A program made the position numbers and the translations under genes. A stretch of DNA of 64,000 bases, from contig NZ_JADNRN010000001.1 of assembly GCF_015595035.1 (NCBI RefSeq), positions 1,426,001 through 1,490,000 on the forward strand, given 5' to 3'. This document shows positions 55,864 through 64,000 of the stretch, one piece after another; position 1 is the first letter of the stretch; each line of letters begins with the position of its first letter. This DNA comes from Marinibium conchae (GTDB lineage Bacteria; Pseudomonadota; Gammaproteobacteria; Enterobacterales; Alteromonadaceae). The notes below the pieces were generated by a model. It worked only from the letters and a program-made list of their open reading frames with translations, did no database searches and was not told where the DNA came from.

Positions 55864-58299
55864 TCAAAGTTTTGACACGTCCTGCAACATGGGTGGCTCA
55901 AAATATTTTTTAATAAAAACCTCTGGTGTTATTGGTCTACTGAAATAGTAGCCCTGCAACAAATCGTTACCATTTGCTCTTAACCATTCGACTTGTTGTT
56001 CTGTTTCTACACCTTCAGCAACAGTCACAAGGCCTAAATTTTTTGCTAATTGAATGATAGACAGTACCAAGTTTTCATCTTGTTTGTCGACGGTGATGTC
56101 ATTTACAAAAGACCGATCAATTTTGAGCTTATCAACAGGCAAGTCTTTTAAGTGACTCAACGAACTGTAACCTGTACCAAAATCATCAAGAGAAAAGCTA
56201 ATCCCGAGCTTTTTCAGCTCTAGGATTTTCGCGATAGTATCCTCCATGTTGTCCAACGCTACACTCTCAGTGATCTCGAACTCAAGAAAGCAGCCCTTTA
56301 CACCGTGTTTCTTCAGTACTTCAGTCACTTTGGCAATAAAGCTATTATCAGCGAGCTGCTTGCCACTAATATTCACGGCGATCCTAAAATTGCTATGAAG
56401 ATTTCCGGTCAGTTTCAGCGATGCGATTAACTCACAGACCTTATTTAGCATGCGCTCGCCCACATCTATAATCAACGCACTTTCTTCGAGAAAGGGAATA
56501 AATTGGTCTGGAGCGATAATGCTGTCGCCTCGATTCCAGCGGATAAGAGCTTCAGCACTAACAAGCTTCTTACTATTCGAATCAACAAGCGGTTGCAATA
56601 CGAAAAAGAATTCGTCATTAAACATCGCATTGGAAATATCTCTTTCTAGCTTCAACAACTCTGCCGCTTCAGTCGCCATTTGATCTTGGAACAGTGTTGC
56701 GCAGTTTCGGCCACTCTTTTTCGATTCGTACATCGCTGTATCAGCGTATTGTAAGATTTCATCGGCAGTTTCAAAACCAGGTTTAAATACGACAACTCCC
56801 AAACTCGCAGACAGGTTGTATCGATGTAGCCCTATATCTATTTCTTTGTTGATACACTGACGAAGCTTTTCAGCCAATTCTAATGCTGTTTTATTGGCAA
56901 TCGCTCTATTGTTGGAAAGTTGCTGGCTATAGCAGAGGAATTCATCCGCACCTAATCGTGCTATCAGCCCGATGTCTTGAAATTCTAGTGTCAATCGCTC
57001 GGCTAATTTCACAATTAATTGATCACCAACACTGTGACTTAAGGTGTCATTTATCCGCTTAAATTGATCAAGATCAGCCAAAATAGCAACATTAAATTGA
57101 GTACCGCTGTTGCTAATATTTTGAACATTTAGAATTTCATACACTCTATTGCGGTTAGGTAAATTCGTTAATGAATCATAATATGCTAGGTTCTCGATTC
57201 TTTCTTCGGCATCAACACGTTTAGTAACGTCATTTGCAATGATCAAAATACTTTGACCATCGTAGGTATGAAACTTAACCATCGACATTTCCATCACGCA
57301 TTTCATTTTATGCGAGTCGAAAGCTTCAATAATTGATACTTCCTTCCTATTATTGTCATTAGTAAACTGATTTATCTTTCTAACCAAGCCAGGATCAATT
57401 GGCTCAATAACCTCGGCAGCGCCTTTCCCTTTTAAATCGAAAATACTGTGCCCATAAAATGAAGCTGTCGCTTTATTCGCAAAAACAAATTTTCCTTTGG
57501 CGTCAATTGAAAATATGATCGCTGGTGCGGTGTCTAATATTAAGCGGAAACGTTGACTGCGCTGGGTGAGTAGAATTTGCCCAGTTGCAATTCTGTCAAG
57601 TAGATCATTCGCAGAATCAATAATTTTACCGAACTCATTTTTCTCATGTCCTTTTAACTGACTAATTGACTGATCGGCAATTGAGGAAGTATTTACACGT
57701 TCAAACCTATTTGCCAATCTTACCAATGGTGCGGCAAGCATAAAATGGTAGAGTAGTACTAAGGAGAATGAAATAAGCACATAGCCTGTTAACGAGATTG
57801 CAAACGTACGAACGGCTCTGTCGTACACATCATAATGAGCGATGTGATTGTTAACCCTAACAATGAGCTTTCCGTAATTTTTGGCGATGTCGACGGAGGC
57901 ATTGGGTATTAGCTCGTCGTAATATAGAAGCACTGTTGAATCATAAAACTCTTCGTCTAAAAAAAACGATAATAAGGGATAGTGTCTTGTGGGTTGCACA
58001 TTTTCGGCTTCAGCAAGAATATTACCCGAATCGTCTTCTATCGCGACATAAACAAAATAATCAAAATAAGTGAGACCCTTAATCACTATTTCTGCAAGTT
58101 CATCGTCTATTTTCCATACAGCATTACTTGCTTGATCTTTAATTGAACCAATAGTTGACTCTAGTGACGCATTTACCGCTTTTGAACGTGCTTTGAAATC
58201 GACATAAGTCTGAAAGAAAGACATAGCAAACCCGAGCGTTAACACCAATACTAAAGTGCGAGCTCCAAGCTTAAAGGAGATTTTGTCAAATAGTTTCAT
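55864..58299 (-). CDS. Membrane PAS-GGDEF-EAL protein (cyclic-di-GMP turnover)
   Basis: An inner-membrane sensor of 811 aa. Helix 1 at about 13-31, periplasmic domain of about 135 residues (32-168), helix 2 at about 169-189, HAMP-like linker (190-245), PAS (about 248-360, FRLILDTAPAIIFSIDAKGKF), GGDEF domain with GADEF in place of GGDEF at 450-454, and EAL domain with intact EAL at 583-585 and NISG, FEITES, LDDFGTGYSS, KIDRSF, AEGVET, LQGYYFSRP. Phosphodiesterase activity is likely; cyclase activity is doubtful because of the Gly to Ala change. The downstream solute-binding protein gene overlaps its stop, so the two form one unit, as in the nspS-mbaA pair of Vibrio. Confidence 0.93.
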   Translation of the reverse strand: MKLFDKISFKLGARTLVLVLTLGFAMSFFQTYVDFKARSKAVNASLESTIGSIKDQASNAVWKIDDELAEIVIKGLTYFDYFVYVAIEDDSGNILAEAENVQPTRHYPLLSFFLDEEFYDSTVLLYYDELIPNASVDIAKNYGKLIVRVNNHIAHYDVYDRAVRTFAISLTGYVLISFSLVLLYHFMLAAPLVRLANRFERVNTSSIADQSISQLKGHEKNEFGKIIDSANDLLDRIATGQILLTQRSQRFRLILDTAPAIIFSIDAKGKFVFANKATASFYGHSIFDLKGKGAAEVIEPIDPGLVRKINQFTNDNNRKEVSIIEAFDSHKMKCVMEMSMVKFHTYDGQSILIIANDVTKRVDAEERIENLAYYDSLTNLPNRNRVYEILNVQNISNSGTQFNVAILADLDQFKRINDTLSHSVGDQLIVKLAERLTLEFQDIGLIARLGADEFLCYSQQLSNNRAIANKTALELAEKLRQCINKEIDIGLHRYNLSASLGVVVFKPGFETADEILQYADTAMYESKKSGRNCATLFQDQMATEAAELLKLERDISNAMFNDEFFFVLQPLVDSNSKKLVSAEALIRWNRGDSIIAPDQFIPFLEESALIIDVGERMLNKVCELIASLKLTGNLHSNFRIAVNISGKQLADNSFIAKVTEVLKKHGVKGCFLEFEITESVALDNMEDTIAKILELKKLGISFSLDDFGTGYSSLSHLKDLPVDKLKIDRSFVNDITVDKQDENLVLSIIQLAKNLGLVTVAEGVETEQQVEWLRANGNDLLQGYYFSRPITPEVFIKKYFEPPMLQDVSKL

Positions 58300-58511
58300 T
58301 TATTCGATGCATATCAAAAGTTGAAGGTCAATATATTGCATAAAAGTATAGCTGTCTATACCTTGCTTCCTGCAATGAGCATTAATAAGTATACCTAACT
58401 AGCGACATAGGCGCCGTTTAGAGACTATATATTAAGCAAAATTAGGCATGAATATTTGACAGATTTGCTTTAAGATTAACGGTAACTCGAATAATAGAAA
58501 TATCTACAATT

Positions 58512-59237
58512 ATGTCTGACAAAGAACGTGATTTCGCCCCCATTAACATAGATGTTGACGAACGTCGGCCAATTGGATCTCGACAAAATTCTCCTGTCGC
58601 ATCTACCGCATCACAAAGTGGCTCAAACATTTTTACATCAATAGTATTAGTTATAGCTATCGCCGCCTGTGCGGGTGCAGGCTATCTATATACTCAACTT
58701 GAACAAGCAAAGACAGAAGCGCTTCGCACTGACTCTCGTTTACAGTCTTTAGAGCAAAAGTTATCTGCGACAGGTGAAGAAATGGGTAACTCTACCGTTG
58801 CTCTGCAAGTTAGAGTAAACGAACTCGCTGGTAAAACAGAAGAGTTGTGGGAACAAATGGACCAGTTGTGGGCGTCAGCATGGCGCAGAAACCAGGAGGA
58901 AATCAAAAGCCTCGATAAAAATGTAGCAAGTCTGAAATCGGGCAGTGAGAGTAGTCTAGCGACTATCCGTAAAGACCTAGAGTCAGCATCAACAGATGTT
59001 CAGCAAATGCTTAATCGCATCAACGGGCTCAACGAAAAACTTTCAGCCCAGGCAAATGACATCCTTGCCGCGAGTGTCAATGCCGAGCAAGCTGACAGTA
59101 AAGTGCAAGCTCAAACAAGGGAGCTGAAAAAGTTAGATGATAAAATCAAACTACTAGAATCGAGAAACACCTCACTTCTGAACAAAATATCAGACCTTGA
59201 GGCTTTACTTCAAGAGATTGCAAAGAAAACAGTCTAA
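58512..59237 (+). CDS. Single-pass membrane protein with periplasmic coiled coil, unknown function
   Basis: A 241-residue protein with a polar N-terminal part (about 1-40, MSDKERDFAPINIDVDERRP), one transmembrane helix (about 41-61, IVLVIAIAACAGAGYL) and a long alpha-helical tail rich in heptads (about 65-241), probably a coiled coil (for example LEQAKTEALRTDSRLQSLEQ and LKKLDDKIKLLESRNTSLLN). Topology by the positive-inside rule is uncertain. I do not recognise a family. It is convergent with rpsO across a shared bidirectional terminator. Confidence 0.7.
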   Translation: MSDKERDFAPINIDVDERRPIGSRQNSPVASTASQSGSNIFTSIVLVIAIAACAGAGYLYTQLEQAKTEALRTDSRLQSLEQKLSATGEEMGNSTVALQVRVNELAGKTEELWEQMDQLWASAWRRNQEEIKSLDKNVASLKSGSESSLATIRKDLESASTDVQQMLNRINGLNEKLSAQANDILAASVNAEQADSKVQAQTRELKKLDDKIKLLESRNTSLLNKISDLEALLQEIAKKTV

Positions 59238-59340
59238 GGAGTAAAGGTCGTAATATCGCAGTTGCTCGTATGGAGCATGACTCATTAATAGAGTAGCTGC
59301 CTTATTGTTGCTAGCCTAACGACATACAACTTACAGACAC

Positions 59341-59368
59341 AAAAAAAGCACCCTTCGGTGCTTTTTTT
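59341..59368. terminator. Bidirectional terminator between the coiled-coil gene and rpsO
   Basis: Perfect inverted repeat AAAAAAAGCACC / GGTGCTTTTTTT with a 4-base loop, giving a T tract on both strands. Confidence 0.9.
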
Positions 59369-59385
59369 GTGTTTCAGAACCTGTC

Positions 59386-59655
59386 TTAACGACGAAGTCC
59401 TAAACGCTTAATGAGGTCTTGATAACGCTCAACATTCTTACCTTTCAAGTAATCAAGAAGCTTTCTACGCTGGCTTACCATACGTAACAAACCACGGCGT
59501 GAATGGTGGTCTTTCTTATGATCTTTGAAGTGACCCTGAAGCTTGTTTATGTTGTTTGTTAATAGAGCAACTTGTACTTCAGGTGAACCTGTATCACCTT
59601 CTTTGATGCCGAATTCAGCAATGATAGTTGCTATTTCTGTTGTAGTTAGTGACAT
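59386..59655 (-). CDS. rpsO: 30S ribosomal protein S15
   Basis: Primary 16S rRNA-binding protein of the small subunit, 89 aa. It reads [16 protein letters not shown] at the start, [17 protein letters not shown] next, and [21 protein letters not shown] later, matching E. coli S15. The frame is open four codons further to a TTG, but the ATG at 59655 has GGAG upstream and the family length. In E. coli S15 represses its own translation; I did not resolve a pseudoknot here. It follows truB in the usual order. Confidence 0.98.
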   Translation of the reverse strand: MSLTTTEIATIIAEFGIKEGDTGSPEVQVALLTNNINKLQGHFKDHKKDHHSRRGLLRMVSQRRKLLDYLKGKNVERYQDLIKRLGLRR

Positions 59656-59775
59656 AATTTTCTCCAATAATAATAGAGTTTAAAAAACAGTGCGCCGATC
59701 ACTAATTCAGCAGCACTAACTTGAGAGCGCGTATTATACTGAGAGCTAGATTTTTAACAAGCTCTTTAGCTAGAT

Positions 59776-60732
59776 TTAACCAAAATAGTCTTCTTTATAA
59801 ACCACCGAGCGTTTGGGCCAATATTCATTTTCTCTGTCGACGCTAGCGATACCGAAGAATTTTAAGTCCGATTTCCTGTAGATCCTTGCCAAGGAACCTA
59901 GCGCCAGCTCACTTTGATGGGTAATAGGCTGGCCATGAAGAAAATCATCGATGCTTTGGTCACTGGCTTGCAATTCAGGTAAAGACAGCACCGCCGTGTC
60001 CATCGGCATAAGCAAAGCATCCAATTTATCGAAATTACGCATTGAGCGATCGATAGTGAGATCTTCCGATAAGGAATTCAAAGCTTCAATCGTCATCATA
60101 TTTTCTGCAGGATAATCAGCCACAGCCGTTCTTCTCAACATTGTGACATGCGCACCACACTTCAAGTCTTGGCCAATATCATCAACTAGTGAACGAATAT
60201 AGGTGCCTTTTGAACAGCGAACCTCCATATCAATTTCGTTTTTATCAAAACGTAAGAGTTTCAAAGAGTAAATGTTGATATCGCGAGCTTCTCTGGGTAC
60301 GACTATTCCCTGACGGGCGTAGGAATAAAGTGGCTTACCTTGATACTTAAGTGCGGAAAACATCGAAGGCACTTGCTTGATGCGGCCTCTGTAATTTTCT
60401 AAGACGGTATCGAGCTGCGCTTGCTCAATATTCACCTCTTTCGTTTCAATAATCTCGCCATCGGAATCTGAGGTGTCAGTTCTCTCTCCCAATTTCGCAG
60501 TAACAATATAGGTTTTATCTGCATCAAGAAGAAATTGAGAAAATTTTGTCGCTTCACCTAAACAAATAGGCAACATACCTGTTGCTAGAGGGTCTAATGC
60601 TCCGGTATGCCCCGCTTTTGCGGCACCATACAAACGTTTTACTTGCTGTAATATAAAGTTTGAAGACTCACCCGTGTACTTATCAACCAAAATTACACCG
60701 TTGATTGCTCTACCTTTCTTGCGTCTTGCCAT
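59776..60732 (-). CDS. truB: tRNA pseudouridine(55) synthase TruB
   Basis: Makes pseudouridine 55 in the T loop of tRNAs. 318 aa, with the catalytic Asp in [14 protein letters not shown] (about residues 44-57), the [18 protein letters not shown] loop and [15 protein letters not shown], plus a C-terminal PUA-like part. It lies 60 bp after rbfA and 120 bp before rpsO. Confidence 0.97.
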   Translation of the reverse strand: MARRKKGRAINGVILVDKYTGESSNFILQQVKRLYGAAKAGHTGALDPLATGMLPICLGEATKFSQFLLDADKTYIVTAKLGERTDTSDSDGEIIETKEVNIEQAQLDTVLENYRGRIKQVPSMFSALKYQGKPLYSYARQGIVVPREARDINIYSLKLLRFDKNEIDMEVRCSKGTYIRSLVDDIGQDLKCGAHVTMLRRTAVADYPAENMMTIEALNSLSEDLTIDRSMRNFDKLDALLMPMDTAVLSLPELQASDQSIDDFLHGQPITHQSELALGSLARIYRKSDLKFFGIASVDRENEYWPKRSVVYKEDYFG

Positions 60733-60792
60733 ATATCGTTGTTACTCACTTCACTTATTTTTTAAAGAAAAAGACGCGAAAAATAGACACTA

Positions 60793-61185
60793 CTACTCTT
60801 CCTCATCCTTTCCTGCTTTTTCATTATCTTTTGCTCTAGCTTCATTCACTAAAGTAGAAATACGGATACCTTCTGTGAGTGACTCATCTCTGAAAAAGTG
60901 CACCGCTGGAACGGCTCGCATTCGTATGCGTCTTGCTAAAATGCTACGAATAAAGCCCTTAGCCTCTTGTAATCGCACAAGGTCTTCTTTAATTTTATCT
61001 TCGTCTGAACCATAAAAAGTGACATAAATTTTAGCGTGCGCCAAGTCGCGTGATACGTCCACAGAGGAAATGGTGATCATGCCCACTGTGGGCTCACGAT
61101 GTTTAAATTCGTTTTGCAAGATACTCGCTATTTCTTTATGAACCTGCTGACTAACGCGGTCCGTTCGAGAAAATTCTCTAGCCAT
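60793..61185 (-). CDS. rbfA: 30S ribosome-binding factor RbfA
   Basis: KH-like factor needed for maturation of the 16S rRNA 5' end and cold adaptation. The product (130 aa) starts MAREFSRTDRVSQQVHKEIA and has VDVSRDLAHAKIYVTF and RILARRIRMRAVPAVHFF. The ATG at 61185 has GGAG eight bases upstream; four open codons precede it without homology. Two terminator-like hairpins lie just upstream, between infB and rbfA. Confidence 0.96.
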   Translation of the reverse strand: MAREFSRTDRVSQQVHKEIASILQNEFKHREPTVGMITISSVDVSRDLAHAKIYVTFYGSDEDKIKEDLVRLQEAKGFIRSILARRIRMRAVPAVHFFRDESLTEGIRISTLVNEARAKDNEKAGKDEEE

Positions 61186-61204
61186 TATTATCTCCAATTA
61201 AAAA

Positions 61205-61225
61205 CAAAGCTATCGACTAGCTTTG
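61205..61225 (-). terminator. Second terminator-like hairpin between infB and rbfA
   Basis: Stem CAAAGCTA / TAGCTTTG with a 5-base loop, followed on the minus strand by TTTTTAATT. It ends about 10 bases before the rbfA ribosome-binding site. Confidence 0.6.
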
Positions 61226-61237
61226 CCTATATGAAAA

Positions 61238-61262
61238 AAACGGAGGCCTAAAGCCCCCGTTT
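61238..61262 (-). terminator. Terminator after infB
   Basis: Stem AAACGG.GGC / GCC.CCGTTT (one mismatch) with a 5-base loop, followed on the minus strand by a run of seven T. It lies 37 bases beyond the infB stop. Confidence 0.75.
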
Positions 61263-61298
61263 CGTTTATAAATCAACGTTAATCAGCAGTGCTGAAGT

Positions 61299-63908
61299 TT
61301 AGATTTCTCTTTTAACCTCAACGATTTCAAATACTTCTATTTGATCGCCTACCTTAACATCGTTGTAGTTCTTAACGCCGATACCACATTCGATACCTTT
61401 CTTAACGTCTTGAACATCATCTTTAAAGCGGCGCAATGACTCGAGTTCGCCTTCATAGATAACGACGTTATCACGAAGAACGCGGATCGGATTGCTACGC
61501 TTAATAGTACCTTCGGTTACCATACAGCCGGCAATAGCACCAATCTTCGGCGACTTAAATACGTCACGAACTTCTGCAAGACCCATGATTTCTTGTTTGA
61601 ATTCAGGTGCGAGCATTCCGCTCATTGCTTGCTTCACTTCATCAATAAGTTCATAGATGATGCTGTAATAGCGAAGGTCAATTTCTTCAGCTTCTATCAT
61701 ACGGCGAGCAGTTGCATCGGCACGTACATTAAAACCAACAACGATGGCACTTGAAGCCGCTGCTAAACTCGCATCAGTTTCAGTAATACCACCCACACCA
61801 CTACCAACGATGTTCACTTTAACTTCATCTGTAGACAGCTTTATCAGACTTTCTGATATTGCTTCAATCGAACCTTGAACGTCGGCTTTAAGAACGATAT
61901 TCAACTCACTTACGTCACCCGACTCCATGTTGGCAAACATGTTTTCAAGTTTCGCTTTCTGTTGTTTCGCTAGCTTCAATTCACGCTGTTTGGTATGACG
62001 CTTCGAAGCAACTTCTCGAGCTTTACGCTCGTCGTTCACGACTAAAGCATCTTCACCAGCAATTGGTACACCCGACAAACCTAACACTTCGACTGGTGTA
62101 GAAGGGCCGGCAAGCTTGATTTCTTTACCATTTTCATCGCGCATTGCACGAACACGGCCGTATTCTTCACCACAAAGCAGGATGTCACCGGCTTTTAATT
62201 CACCTTCTTGAACTAAGACAGAAGCCACAGGGCCACGGCCTTTATCAAGACGCGATTCAATTACTATCCCTCTAGCGGGGCCTGAGGCAACCGCTTTAAG
62301 GTCAAGTAATTCGGCTTGGAGAGCAATCGCTTCTAATAGTTCGTCAATACCCATACCTGTTTTAGCAGATACAGCAACAAACTGATGCTCACCACCCCAT
62401 TCTTCAGAGATAACTTCCAACTGCGATAATTCAGTCTTCACTCTGTCGGGGTCTGCAGCTTCTTTATCCATCTTGTTAACAGCAACAATTAATGGCACAC
62501 CAGCAGCACGACTATGTTGAACAGCCTCTTTCGTTTGCGGCATAACACCATCGTCGGCAGCAACAACAAGAATAACAATATCAGTTGCTGTTGCACCACG
62601 AGCACGCATGGCGGTAAACGCGGCGTGCCCCGGAGTATCTAGGAAAGCAATTCGTGCATTTTCAGTTTCAACACTGTAAGCACCAATATGCTGAGTAATA
62701 CCGCCCGCCTCGCCATCTGCAACCTTTGCACGACGAATATAGTCAAGTAGTGAGGTTTTACCATGGTCAACGTGACCCATGATTGTCACAACAGGTGCAC
62801 GGGTAACTTTATCGCCTTGCGATGTATTAGCAATCAAATCATCTTCAAGCGCATTGTCGTTAACGAGTTCGTATTTTTGACCCATTTCTTCAATCACTAG
62901 CACCGCAGTGTCTTGGTCTAATACTTGGTTAATCGTCGCCATCTCACCCATTTTCATCATGGTTTTGATAACTTCCGTACCTTTCTTAGCCATTCTGCTC
63001 GCTAATTCGCCGACTGTGATAGTGGCACCTATTTTAACGATACGCTCAACAGGTTGGGCCGGCTTGTTGAAACCATGCTTAAGGTCTTCACCAGCATTAC
63101 GTTTCGACTTTTTACGACGACGCGAAGAACGCTCAACTTGCATATCTTGCTCATCTTCGGCTTCTTGTGCGTATCTGTTAGAGTGTAAGTGTACGTCTTC
63201 AGCTTCCTGCTTCTTACGACGTTCTTCTTCCTCTTTCCAACGTTTATCATTTTCTTCAGCAAGTTTGCGTGCTTCCTCAGCTGCTTTCTTAGCATCTTCT
63301 TCAAGCTTACGCTGTGTCTCTTCTTCTTGCTGCTTCTTGATACGCTCAGCTTCTGCACGCGCTGCTTCCTGAGCTTGTTTCTCTTCGTCAGACAAAGTTG
63401 GCTCGTTCTTTTTACGCTCTTCGGCTTCTTTCTTCGCTTTCTCTGCACGCGCAGCACGTTCAGCTTCTTGTGCTTTTCTCGCTTCTGCAGCTTTTTTCGC
63501 TTTTTCTTCCGCCGCCGCTTTTGCTGCCTCAGCAGCTTTTTGCTCAGCTTCTAATTTAGCTTTTGCTTCAGCCGCTACTCTAGCAGCTTCTTCTTCAGCT
63601 AAGCGCTGTTCTTCAACATCAGTTCGCTTAACGTAGGTACGCTTTTTACGAACTTCAACTTTTACAGCTTTAGATTTACCTAAACTTATAGTGCTGGTAG
63701 TTTTGCGTTGAAGCGTCATTTTCTTTGGCGCTTCAGAACCACTACCACCATGCGATTTACTCAAATGATCGAGTAATGTCTTTTTCTCTTCCTCAGTAAC
63801 GTTATCGCCTGCGGCTTTTGTTACACCAGAATCTTTGAACTGCTGAACCAATCGATCAACGGTTGTACCAATGTCTGCGGCGAGTTTTTCTATGGATACT
63901 TCTGCCAT
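61299..63908 (-). CDS. infB: Translation initiation factor IF-2
   Basis: GTPase that brings fMet-tRNA to the 30S subunit, 869 aa. N-terminal IF2N domain (about 1-55), then a long Lys/Glu/Ala-rich coiled segment (about 90-260, for example [19 protein letters not shown]), a second IF2N-like region near 300, the G domain ([38 protein letters not shown]) and the C-terminal domains ending in [20 protein letters not shown]. The segment's repetitive codons produce long open frames on other strands, which I regard as shadows. It follows nusA and precedes rbfA. Confidence 0.98.
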   Translation of the reverse strand: MAEVSIEKLAADIGTTVDRLVQQFKDSGVTKAAGDNVTEEEKKTLLDHLSKSHGGSGSEAPKKMTLQRKTTSTISLGKSKAVKVEVRKKRTYVKRTDVEEQRLAEEEAARVAAEAKAKLEAEQKAAEAAKAAAEEKAKKAAEARKAQEAERAARAEKAKKEAEERKKNEPTLSDEEKQAQEAARAEAERIKKQQEEETQRKLEEDAKKAAEEARKLAEENDKRWKEEEERRKKQEAEDVHLHSNRYAQEAEDEQDMQVERSSRRRKKSKRNAGEDLKHGFNKPAQPVERIVKIGATITVGELASRMAKKGTEVIKTMMKMGEMATINQVLDQDTAVLVIEEMGQKYELVNDNALEDDLIANTSQGDKVTRAPVVTIMGHVDHGKTSLLDYIRRAKVADGEAGGITQHIGAYSVETENARIAFLDTPGHAAFTAMRARGATATDIVILVVAADDGVMPQTKEAVQHSRAAGVPLIVAVNKMDKEAADPDRVKTELSQLEVISEEWGGEHQFVAVSAKTGMGIDELLEAIALQAELLDLKAVASGPARGIVIESRLDKGRGPVASVLVQEGELKAGDILLCGEEYGRVRAMRDENGKEIKLAGPSTPVEVLGLSGVPIAGEDALVVNDERKAREVASKRHTKQRELKLAKQQKAKLENMFANMESGDVSELNIVLKADVQGSIEAISESLIKLSTDEVKVNIVGSGVGGITETDASLAAASSAIVVGFNVRADATARRMIEAEEIDLRYYSIIYELIDEVKQAMSGMLAPEFKQEIMGLAEVRDVFKSPKIGAIAGCMVTEGTIKRSNPIRVLRDNVVIYEGELESLRRFKDDVQDVKKGIECGIGVKNYNDVKVGDQIEVFEIVEVKREI

Positions 63909-63932
63909 ATTTTTTACTATCCCCCTGTTGAC

Positions 63933-64000
63933 CTATGCTTCACTTTCTTCACTGAACCAAACGATGTTACGCGCAGCCATAATAAGCTTACCAGCGGTTT
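63933..64000 (-). CDS. nusA: Transcription factor NusA, C-terminal end (truncated by window edge)
   Basis: Only the last 22 codons are in the window. The minus-strand reading ends AGKLIMAARNIVWFSEESEA and a TAG at 63935-63933, which matches the conserved NusA tail (E. coli LIMAARNICWFGDEA). NusA binds RNA polymerase in pausing and antitermination. It precedes infB by 24 bp, the usual nusA-infB order. The rest of the gene lies beyond the window. Confidence 0.9.
   Translation of the reverse strand, partial: TAGKLIMAARNIVWFSEESEA

Noticed and set aside
59238-59340. Extra small gene between the coiled-coil protein and rpsO
   Set aside because: No frame with a start and ribosome-binding site; the stretch leads into a shared terminator.
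62908-63554. Long frames on the opposite strand and in other frames of infB
   Set aside because: They mirror the repetitive Lys/Glu/Ala codons of the IF-2 linker and give Ser/Phe/Cys-rich low-complexity products.

Overview
The window is a 64-kb piece of a gammaproteobacterial chromosome, most likely an Alteromonadales-type marine bacterium. This is inferred from moderate-to-low GC, conserved housekeeping blocks with E. coli-like order (thrS-infC-rpmI-rplT-pheS-pheT-ihfA; nusA-infB-rbfA-truB-rpsO; yffB-dapE; gcvA next to rlmM; ratA-ratB next to smpB; divergent ppsA/ppsR), the lineage-typical proteins CsiV, DUF3080 and a second EF-G, and a tmRNA tag identical to that of E. coli. I see no insertion sequence, prophage, integron or CRISPR array, so this is core chromosome carrying several lineage-specific signalling genes.

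Layout. 1-3.5 kb: 3' part of mfd, csiV and a PduO-type cobalamin adenosyltransferase, overlapping head to tail. 3.5-7.7 kb: nagZ divergent from a penicillin-acylase-family Ntn hydrolase with a Fur-box-like palindrome between them, then a small lipoprotein gene. 7.7-15.0 kb: the translation block ihfA, pheT, pheS, rplT, rpmI, infC, thrS, all on the minus strand. The infC start is AUU, and the thrS leader carries a hairpin mimicking the tRNA-Thr(CGU) anticodon arm. 15.2-17.1 kb: a START-domain protein, a DUF3080 lipoprotein and tRNA-Val(GAC). 17.3-23.3 kb: a hybrid histidine kinase with two receivers and an HPt domain, a REC-GGDEF-EAL protein overlapping it, and a convergent lone receiver next to a patatin-like phospholipase.

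24.7-27.2 kb: ACT-domain protein, yffB, dapE and an M15 peptidase, tightly packed. 27.3-30.1 kb: HIT protein, astE and a GGDEF-EAL protein with a degenerate GGDEF half. 30.3-34.6 kb: glgP and pgm (glycogen to glucose-6-phosphate), with a long inverted repeat in the glgP leader. 34.8-38.7 kb: MoxR ATPase, DUF58 protein and membrane transglutaminase. 38.8-43.1 kb: a stand-alone EF-G2 gene, rlmM and gcvA. 43.3-47.1 kb: a small secreted protein, the giant FAD/Fe-S oxidoreductase YdiJ and a 50-residue lysine-rich protein. 47.4-50.8 kb: ppsA and its regulator ppsR. 50.8-54.9 kb: ratB, ratA, smpB, a beta-barrel protein, an Old Yellow Enzyme homologue and ssrA. 55-58.3 kb: a membrane PAS-GGDEF-EAL protein overlapping a periplasmic solute-binding protein gene. 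58.5 kb to the end: a coiled-coil membrane protein, then rpsO, truB, rbfA, infB and the very end of nusA.

The strongest themes are translation and its feedback control (thrS operator, infC AUU start, tandem terminators between infB and rbfA, trans-translation genes) and cyclic-di-GMP signalling (three GGDEF/EAL proteins of different design, two of them tied to a dedicated sensor). Unusual starts are frequent: six genes appear to begin with TTG. I found no obvious new defence or mobile system. The best candidates for new biology are the solute-binding-protein/PAS-GGDEF-EAL pair, the phosphorelay/cyclic-di-GMP locus with its patatin neighbour, the glgP leader repeat, the Fur-like site beside the acylase and the small cationic protein.
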